DNA from: an uncultured Acidimicrobiales bacterium
GTDB taxonomy: Bacteria > Actinomycetota > Acidimicrobiia > Acidimicrobiales > SZUA-35
DNA: 57,763 nucleotides
Reading direction: 5' to 3'
Assembly (NCBI GenBank): GCA_937922045.1
Contig: CAKZXA010000009.1
Span: 1 to 57,763 of the forward strand
Under the pieces are notes generated by a model. That model made no database searches, had not been told where the DNA came from, and worked only from the letters and a program-made list of their open reading frames with translations. The position numbers were made by a program, and so were the translations under genes. Below, piece after piece: positions 53,089 to 57,763 of the stretch. Position 1 is the first letter of the stretch. Each line of letters opens with the position of its first letter.

Positions 53089-54381
53089 ATGGCGATGAGC
53101 GTTGACTGGATGAGCGACAAGCAGTGGAGGGGGACGCGGGCCCCGCTGGTTGAGAGCACGGGGCTTCACCCTGATGCCTACACCGACGACGCCTTCTTTC
53201 AGCTTGAGCAGGAACGGCTCTTTGAACGTTCCTGGGTGTGCGTCGGGGTGGCTTCAGAGGTCGCCGATGGCGAGCGAATGTTGGTACGCAAGGTCGGTTC
53301 GCGCTCCATCGTGATCACGCGGGACGGCACCGGCAACTTTCATGGCTTCGTGAACTCGTGCCGGCATCGAGGAACCGAGCTGGCCGAGACCGACTGTGAC
53401 ATCAACAACACGATCCGCTGCCCCTACCACCGTTGGACCTACAGTCTCGACGGCAACCTGATCGCCACTCCCCTCTTCGACGAGGTTCCCCGCCCCGGTT
53501 TCGACAAGGCCGATTTCAGCCTGATTCCCGTGAGGGTTGAAACATGGGGACCGTTGCTCTTTGCCTGCATGGCGAGCGACACGCCAGCCCTGAGCACCTG
53601 GCTCGGTGATCTGCCCGAGCGGATGGCGGGCTACCGCCTCGATGAGTGGGTGCTCCGCGAACAGCAGGAAGTGGAGATCGCAGCGAACTGGAAGCTGATC
53701 ACCGAGAACTTCCAGGAGTACTACCACCTACGTTGGGTCCACCCCGAGCTTTCGAAGGTCTCACGGGTGGCCGATCACTACCGGTACCAAGGGCCGGGTA
53801 TGTATTGCGGCCAGACGACCACCCCCGTGTCCGACGACGACCGTGGCGACTGGCTGGCTATGCCAGCTCGCCCTGGCTTAGATGAGTCGGACGGGTGTAG
53901 CGGTCGCTTCGTCGCCCTGTTTCCAAACGTGATGCTGTCAGTCTTGCCGAACCACATCTTCCTGATGCGGTTGGAACCGGTGGCGCCTGGGGTCACACGA
54001 GAAACCTGCACCTTTCTTTTGCCACCCGAGAGCGGTGAGGTCTCGGGCGAGGCGTTCGAGTCGACTCGCACCTTCTGGCTTGAGGTGAACGACGAAGACA
54101 TCAACATCGTGCAGCGATCGCAGCGCGGCCTGACCGCGGGCCACATCAGCCCTGGGCCGCTGGCTCCCCGCTTCGAAGAGCCGCTGCATCGCTTTCAGAA
54201 CATGGTTGCCGACATGGTCACCCTCGACTCCTTGAACGACCTGAAGGTGCCCATCGGCGACACCAACGATGAGGCAGCTCGTCTTGGCACCGCGGCCAAC
54301 CCAACACCTCCCGCGATCGACCTGCCTACCAGTACTCTTCGTAGTGGATCGATCCGGGCGAGCGGCGCCGATCCAACGTGA
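53089..54381 (+). CDS. Rieske non-heme iron oxygenase alpha subunit
   Basis: About 430 residues. The Rieske 2Fe-2S cluster motif is CRHRGTEL and CPYHRWTY (C-x-H, 17-residue gap, C-x2-H; about 82-105). The mononuclear iron site is in NFQEYYHLRWVHPEL (about 202-216), with two His and an electron-bridging acidic residue before them. The catalytic domain ends near 410. Layout resembles choline monooxygenase / glycine-betaine or carnitine oxygenase alpha subunits, which act as trimers. Start taken as ATG 53089; GTG 53029 is possible. It converges on a flavin/FNR reductase gene and overlaps its 3' end by 56 bp, so the reductase is its likely electron donor. Confidence 0.88.
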   Translation: MAMSVDWMSDKQWRGTRAPLVESTGLHPDAYTDDAFFQLEQERLFERSWVCVGVASEVADGERMLVRKVGSRSIVITRDGTGNFHGFVNSCRHRGTELAETDCDINNTIRCPYHRWTYSLDGNLIATPLFDEVPRPGFDKADFSLIPVRVETWGPLLFACMASDTPALSTWLGDLPERMAGYRLDEWVLREQQEVEIAANWKLITENFQEYYHLRWVHPELSKVSRVADHYRYQGPGMYCGQTTTPVSDDDRGDWLAMPARPGLDESDGCSGRFVALFPNVMLSVLPNHIFLMRLEPVAPGVTRETCTFLLPPESGEVSGEAFESTRTFWLEVNDEDINIVQRSQRGLTAGHISPGPLAPRFEEPLHRFQNMVADMVTLDSLNDLKVPIGDTNDEAARLGTAANPTPPAIDLPTSTLRSGSIRASGADPT

Positions 54382-56161
54382 AGCCTTGGGCGGTGAGCAG
54401 CTCAACGACGCCGGTTGTTGCTGGGAAGTGTTCGACCCCATCATCGCCCTGCTCAGGCAGGCCGATCATTGCCGGGTTGCCACAGAGGAAAATGTGGGTT
54501 GACGCCGGGTCGAGTGTGATCCCGAGGTCCTTGCCGAATACATCGTCGCGGATCAGGTCTTGGATGTAGCGCTTGGGAACATCCGGCTCTCGGGTTGGGA
54601 GGGGCAGGTAGTGGTAGTTCGGGTAGCGCTCTTCGAGCTGCCGGTGCTTGTCCAGGTAGCCAAGATCTTGCCATTGGCGAACCGAGACCGCCGACACGAG
54701 AGGGCCGACATGACCCTTGCGGAGAAGTTCCACCGCCATTGCGTTGTGGGGAGCCTCGCCGGTGCCCGTAGAGAGGAGGATCACCGCACAATGGGGGTCC
54801 TGCACCGAGGCCAGGGTGTAGCGGCCTGCCACTTTCGGGCCGAGATAGATCCGATCGCCCGGGCGTTTCAGAGCGAGTCGAGGGGTGAGCGCTGGCACAT
54901 TCTCCGGCGTCGGTTTGACCAACACGATATAGAACTCGAGCTCGTCGAGACCGCCCTCGTCGGTTAGGTAGCCGTGGTCATCAAACATGCGGCTGGAGAT
55001 CGAGTAGGAACGGCGGATGAGCTTATCCCAGCGGTTGTCGAGCGTTGGGTCGACGGCATCGTCGAGCCGGTCCTCCCAGAACCCGAGACCCAACGAGGCG
55101 TACTGACCGGGCAGGTAGCTCGTGTCGCCATGATCAGGCTTGACCCGCAGAACCCAAAGATCCGAGTGGGTCGGTTCAAAGTGAGTGATGACGGCGTTGT
55201 AGTGCTCGTCTCGTAGCTCTTCGATGGCGCCCTGATGGCGCAGCCGCTTCGCCACCGGCGATGCCGGTTCATCCAACTCAAGGTCGGGAAAACAGGCCTC
55301 AGCGATGGCGGTGCCGATCCTCCAGCCAGGGGCCGAGGTTGGGGGCGACTCAGCCGTAGGTTCGCCAAGGAAGAAGACCTTGCCCGTTGCCATCGCAGCC
55401 TTGCTCACACCAGCACCCAGCGGTACCGGCGTGACCCGCGGCGTGGCGAACGTTACCTGATCGAACTGGAGATCAGGAGTTCGGCGATCATCGAAGAAGG
55501 CCATCGGAAAGCCGTCGACCACGCCGATCTGATCGGGAACCGAGCGGTAGAGAACGGTGACTTTACGCTCCCGCTCGAGGCGCCGCAGCATGTTGTCACC
55601 CGCAGGCGAAAGCTTGGTCGGGTCCATACCACCGGCGGCCAAAACCACCCGATTGCCGCGCTCTATGGCCGTTGCCGTGAGTTCGATGGCGTGATCGGTG
55701 TAGCCAACGACAAGCACGTCCTGGTCGCCAACCTCGGGGGCCACTCCGAGATGGATCCGGTCGGAGTCGGGTACCGGCATCGGCGGCCGCCAGCCATCGA
55801 CCGGATGACGCTCGGCTACCAGCACCGCCTTGGTGCGATAACTCAGCCTGTTGGTGTTCACCGCCAAATCGCCGCTCGAGCCGATTACATCGATCGACTC
55901 GACGGTTTCGCCGTAGCCAACGTCGAGCTGGTTGTCACCCACGAGTTCGGGAAACACGACCGCATTGCCAGGCTCGACGACACGAATCGACGCAAGCCCC
56001 GAACGCAGCGAAGACACCGCCACCGACAAGCCGCCAGCCGACCCTCCGACAATGACGAGATCGTAGGCATGCAGTTCATTCTCGGGCCGTGCAGTCTCGG
56101 GCCGCGCATTCTCGGGCCGTGCAGTCTCGGATGCGGTTGTCTGATCGGGGCCATCGGGCAT
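54326..56161 (-). CDS. Fused FAD/NAD-binding and ferredoxin-NADP reductase-type oxidoreductase
   Basis: 611 residues. The N-terminal half (about 25-310) is a pyridine-nucleotide-disulfide-type flavin domain with LVIVGGSAGGLSVAVSSL and VLVVGYTDHAIELTATAIER. The C-terminal half (about 330-611) is a ferredoxin-NADP reductase: FAD site IRRSYSISS, NADP loop STGTGEAPHNAM, FLCGNPAMIG and a final EEYW, an aromatic end typical of bacterial FNRs. It has no 2Fe-2S ferredoxin domain. TATCTT lies 7 nt before ATG 56161. Residues near the N-terminus repeat ARPEN/ARPET, from a 15-bp DNA repeat. It faces the Rieske oxygenase gene and shares 56 bp with it. It probably passes electrons from NAD(P)H to a ferredoxin or directly to that oxygenase, which is inference. 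Confidence 0.85.
   Translation of the reverse strand: MPDGPDQTTASETARPENARPETARPENELHAYDLVIVGGSAGGLSVAVSSLRSGLASIRVVEPGNAVVFPELVGDNQLDVGYGETVESIDVIGSSGDLAVNTNRLSYRTKAVLVAERHPVDGWRPPMPVPDSDRIHLGVAPEVGDQDVLVVGYTDHAIELTATAIERGNRVVLAAGGMDPTKLSPAGDNMLRRLERERKVTVLYRSVPDQIGVVDGFPMAFFDDRRTPDLQFDQVTFATPRVTPVPLGAGVSKAAMATGKVFFLGEPTAESPPTSAPGWRIGTAIAEACFPDLELDEPASPVAKRLRHQGAIEELRDEHYNAVITHFEPTHSDLWVLRVKPDHGDTSYLPGQYASLGLGFWEDRLDDAVDPTLDNRWDKLIRRSYSISSRMFDDHGYLTDEGGLDELEFYIVLVKPTPENVPALTPRLALKRPGDRIYLGPKVAGRYTLASVQDPHCAVILLSTGTGEAPHNAMAVELLRKGHVGPLVSAVSVRQWQDLGYLDKHRQLEERYPNYHYLPLPTREPDVPKRYIQDLIRDDVFGKDLGITLDPASTHIFLCGNPAMIGLPEQGDDGVEHFPATTGVVELLTAQGFTLDRRRSPGSIHYEEYW
56077..56130. repeat. 15-bp tandem repeat in the reductase N-terminus
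   Basis: Alternating units CATTCTCGGGCCGTG and CAGTCTCGGGCCGCG, about 3.6 copies (a 30-bp period repeated nearly twice). It encodes the ARPEN/ARPET residues before the flavin domain. A likely slippage site that could vary in length between strains. Confidence 0.75.
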
Positions 56162-56168
56162 AGGCCTG

Positions 56169-56174
56169 AAGATA
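56169..56174 (-). promoter_or_regulatory. -10 box of the fused reductase gene
   Basis: TATCTT on the minus strand, 7 nt before ATG 56161; leaderless geometry. Confidence 0.4.
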
Positions 56175-56321
56175 GCCGGTCAACGTTGGGCGACCCCGAA
56201 CCCAAGATCGACAGATACTGCCCATAGGTGCCCCGGGGTGGATCGAAGCAAGTACAGCCGATGTAGAACGTGGTTCAGTTTCTCCGTCAGGCTGGATTTC
56301 TAGCTGATTGTCCATGGCGTT

Positions 56322-56747
56322 TTATCCGGTCGTGCGGTCGCGACGGGCGCCACTCCAGATCGCCCAGATGCCTCCGACGGCGACGGTGGCGCCTGTGCTT
56401 GCGGCAACGATCGCTGCAAGCATGGCGCCTCTGACGTCGAGGACAGCGGTTGCGATCCACAGCTCGACGGCGCAAAGCGAGCCGATGGCCGAGGCAATGA
56501 TGGCTACCCGGTTGCCGGCTTGGTGAGCTCGCGTGTACAGCCAGACGCCGAACAGAGCCAGCGTCGCAGGAGCCTCGGTAGCGACGAGGACCCAGTTGTT
56601 GTCCACGACACCCCAAACCAGGCCAACGAGACAGGTAGCTCCCACGACGAGTACAACCGTGGCCGGCGCTATTCCCAAGATCGTTTGGCCCTGAGGCTCA
56701 GAATCTCCGGGTTTTGCGGGAGTGATGACTGTTTCTTGCTTGACCAT
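56322..56747 (-). CDS. Small four-TM membrane protein under MerR-type promoter
   Basis: 141 residues from ATG 56747 (MVKQETVITPAK). A polar N-terminus is followed by four predicted membrane segments (about 32-52, 56-74, 83-103 and 112-132). No family is recognised; it has no obvious metal-binding motif. Start chosen because the -10 box TACGGT ends 6 nt before this ATG, whereas an earlier in-frame ATG (56768) lies upstream of that box and could not be on a transcript begun there. The promoter has a 19-bp spacer with a dyad, so the nearby MerR regulator should control this gene. The 160 bp after it hold nothing recognisable. Confidence 0.75.
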   Translation of the reverse strand: MVKQETVITPAKPGDSEPQGQTILGIAPATVVLVVGATCLVGLVWGVVDNNWVLVATEAPATLALFGVWLYTRAHQAGNRVAIIASAIGSLCAVELWIATAVLDVRGAMLAAIVAASTGATVAVGGIWAIWSGARRDRTTG

Positions 56748-56753
56748 GGCTCG

Positions 56754-56784
56754 ACCGTACGACCTCATGCCAGCAAGAGGTCAA
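56754..56784 (-). promoter_or_regulatory. MerR-type promoter and operator for the 141-residue membrane protein gene
   Basis: -35 TTGACC (56779-56784) and -10 TACGGT (56754-56759) are 19 bp apart, the long spacer characteristic of MerR-activated promoters. A perfect dyad GACCTC / GAGGTC (56777-56782 and 56761-56766) with 10 bp between lies in the spacer. ATG 56747 is 6 nt past the -10. The promoter overlaps the 3' end of the preceding 77-residue gene. Confidence 0.75.
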
Positions 56785-57014
56785 GGGGTTTTTGCGGTCT
56801 TCTCGCTAGCTCGCTGGCTGGCGAACCGACGCAACGCCACCACAGACCAAACCGCTTCGAGAACAGCAAAGATCCATGCCCCTGAGGCGACTCCGTAGGC
56901 GGCTGTCACCGCACAGGCGGCTGCGAAGACAGCAATCCATGTGGTTCCCCGATCTTCCAGGGCGTAGGAGACGACCATGGTTGCAGCTGCGCTGGCACCG
57001 AAGAGCGTCAGCAT
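56781..57014 (-). CDS. Small hydrophobic membrane protein (77 residues)
   Basis: 77 residues with about three membrane stretches: LFGASAAATMVVSYAL, WIAVFAAACAVTAAYGVA and AWIFAVLEAVWSVVALRRF. The last motif (GAWxFxVLEAVWxxVALRRF) is of a kind seen in small unnamed actinobacterial proteins. ATG 57014 overlaps the merR stop by 7 nt, so it is translated from the same transcript. Probably part of the MerR-controlled response; function unknown. Confidence 0.75.
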   Translation of the reverse strand: MLTLFGASAAATMVVSYALEDRGTTWIAVFAAACAVTAAYGVASGAWIFAVLEAVWSVVALRRFASQRASEKTAKTP

Positions 57015-57388
57015 GGGTCAGGGCGCTCATAGCGGTCGCAGCCGGCGACGACCTGACAACCACAGGACTGAACGTCGGCGAGCATGGAGATCATGACATC
57101 GAGACGATCTCTTCGCTCGTGCAGCTCGGTGAGCTTGGCACCGACAAGCTCTCGCCAGCCACCTGCCGTGTCATCGAGTATCAGGCTGATCTCTTCCAGC
57201 GAGAATCCCGACTCTTGGGCTCGCCTCACAAAGTTGACGCGGCCGACCGTGTCCGGATCGAAGCGGCGTTTCCCGCTGACACGCGTCCTGGTCTGGATCA
57301 GGCCGATGGCATCGTAGTAGCGCACGGCCGACACCGATAGGCCGACGCGGTCAGCGATCTGACCGATGGATAGAAGCTGATCGGTCAC
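57008..57388 (-). CDS. MerR-family transcriptional regulator
   Basis: 126 residues from GTG 57388. N-terminal winged HTH (LLSIGQIADRVGLSVSAVRYYDAIGLI, about 5-31) with the wing region KRRFDPDTVGRVNFVRRAQESGFSLEEISLIL. Then comes the dimerisation helix (about 80-108) and a Cys-bearing tail (SCGCQVVAGC and a final DPC). Four cysteines at the C-terminus suit a metal- or thiol-sensing member, but the spacing does not match MerR, ZntR or CueR exactly, so the effector is unknown. The operon has its own MerR-type promoter at 57587-57617, pointing to autoregulation. The next gene overlaps its stop. Confidence 0.93.
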   Translation of the reverse strand: MTDQLLSIGQIADRVGLSVSAVRYYDAIGLIQTRTRVSGKRRFDPDTVGRVNFVRRAQESGFSLEEISLILDDTAGGWRELVGAKLTELHERRDRLDVMISMLADVQSCGCQVVAGCDRYERPDPC

Positions 57389-57448
57389 GTCCGGTGTCCA
57401 GTCATGGCGAGAATGACGCCAAGCCCCGCTGCGTTCTCCGTCGTGACC

Positions 57449-57580
57449 TCAAGGTGATGTCAACGAGAGTGCTGCGAGATCGGCCCACTCCAAGCCTTGG
57501 GCGCTCAGCTCAACGAGGCTGAGCGTGCAGGCAACCGCAGTCTCCGAAACGTCGTCGGCATCCGTTTGCGTTGTATCCAT
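57449..57580 (-). pseudogene. Truncated leaderless small ORF at the head of the merR operon
   Basis: 43 codons from ATG 57580, 6 nt after the MerR-type -10 box. The sequence VACTLSLVELSAQGLEWADLAAL resembles the N-terminus of small (~100-residue) actinobacterial proteins often encoded beside MerR genes, whose C-terminal half with paired cysteines is missing here. A TGA at 57449-57451 ends it. The same frame continues 20 codons into the merR start. It may be a remnant now serving as a leader ORF. Confidence that it is translated is moderate. Confidence 0.45.
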
Positions 57581-57586
57581 AGACTC

Positions 57587-57617
57587 ACGCTACGACCTCA
57601 TGTTGACTTGATGTCAA
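57587..57617 (-). promoter_or_regulatory. MerR-type promoter and operator of the merR operon
   Basis: -35 TTGACA (57612-57617) and -10 TAGCGT (57587-57592) are 19 bp apart. The dyad GACATC / GAGGTC (57610-57615 and 57594-57599) has the same 10-bp centre as the operator at 56761-56782 and differs in one base. The start codon at 57580 is again 6 nt past the -10. Confidence 0.7.
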
Positions 57618-57731
57618 GGGGTCGTTCGACGAAGCTAGGCATTGTGTTCTGCGGCTGCCTCCGCCATGTCCGTCCAAATCCGTGCCTCACCGTTTGGAAA
57701 CACACGCGTCGGTGTGGGTCCTAGTAGCGCC

Positions 57732-57737
57732 TACGGT
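57732..57737 (+). promoter_or_regulatory. Possible -10 box for a gene leaving the window
   Basis: TACGGT, 6 nt before GTG 57744, the same spacing as the leaderless genes in this window. The 115 bp between it and the merR promoter hold nothing else recognisable. Confidence 0.3.
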
Positions 57738-57743
57738 GTGACC

Positions 57744-57763
57744 GTGAGGCTGAACACACTTGG
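57744..57763 (+). CDS. Possible start of a gene cut by the window end
   Basis: GTG followed by six codons (RLNTL and on) to the edge. The only support is the TACGGT box 6 nt upstream; identity cannot be judged. Confidence 0.2.

Noticed and set aside
57385-57451. A second selenocysteine codon joining the leader ORF to MerR
   Set aside because: The residues around this TGA (TSP and GHDGERSG) are not a redox motif or conserved sequence, and MerR has its own normal start.
1-57763. CRISPR arrays, tRNA/rRNA genes, prophage or insertion sequences
   Set aside because: No regularly spaced repeats, tRNA-like cloverleaf with CCA end, transposase or phage protein was seen on either strand.

Overview
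The window reads as a stretch of chromosome from a high-GC actinomycete, most likely a marine or free-living member of the Acidimicrobiia; that placement is inference. Supporting signs are two F420/flavin luciferase-like oxidoreductase genes, a mycothiol-type DinB-like protein, form-II CoxL, type III CoA-transferases, a DUF2236/MpaB oxygenase, many GTG starts, and many start codons lying 6-7 nt after a TAnnnT -10 box (leaderless transcription). No rRNA, tRNA, CRISPR array, insertion sequence or phage gene was seen. Coding density is very high and no gene-free stretch exceeds about 210 bp.

Layout. 1-8407: a TRAP transporter (dctPQM, dctM cut by the window edge), a D-2-hydroxyglutarate dehydrogenase-like flavin/Fe-S protein, a divergent hydroxyacid-oxoacid transhydrogenase and an IclR regulator. 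Together these suggest uptake and oxidation of gamma-hydroxybutyrate or a related hydroxyacid. 8462-13635: M20 amidohydrolase, a glutaminyl cyclase-like lipoprotein, a FrnE/DsbA-like protein whose first active-site Cys codon is an in-frame TGA followed by a SECIS-like hairpin (probable selenoprotein), a TIGR03086 protein, a VIT-type metal transporter and threonine aldolase. 13717-18574: a broken luciferase-like gene, then a four-gene operon in which every junction is a 4-nt overlap (flavin monooxygenase, two alpha/beta hydrolases, a beta-propeller). 18623-23113: one 1496-residue TPR membrane protein of unknown function.

23217-34047: MBL-fold alkylsulfatase-like enzyme, alcohol dehydrogenase, orphan form-II CoxL, a sulfotransferase, aldehyde dehydrogenase and an FtsX-type ABC exporter. 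34189-44422: DAO-family oxidase, a secreted metzincin with PPC/PKD/FN3 domains next to an ECF sigma factor and its probable membrane anti-sigma, two type III CoA-transferases, an amidase, a DUF1801 protein and a GNAT remnant. 44482-56161: an MMPL pump divergent from a NarL-type two-component system, a DUF2236 oxygenase, an ABC exporter half, a protein of unknown function, and a Rieske oxygenase converging on and overlapping a fused flavin/FNR reductase.

56322-57763: a small MerR regulon. Two MerR-type promoters with 19-bp spacers and matching dyads drive a membrane protein gene and the merR operon itself.
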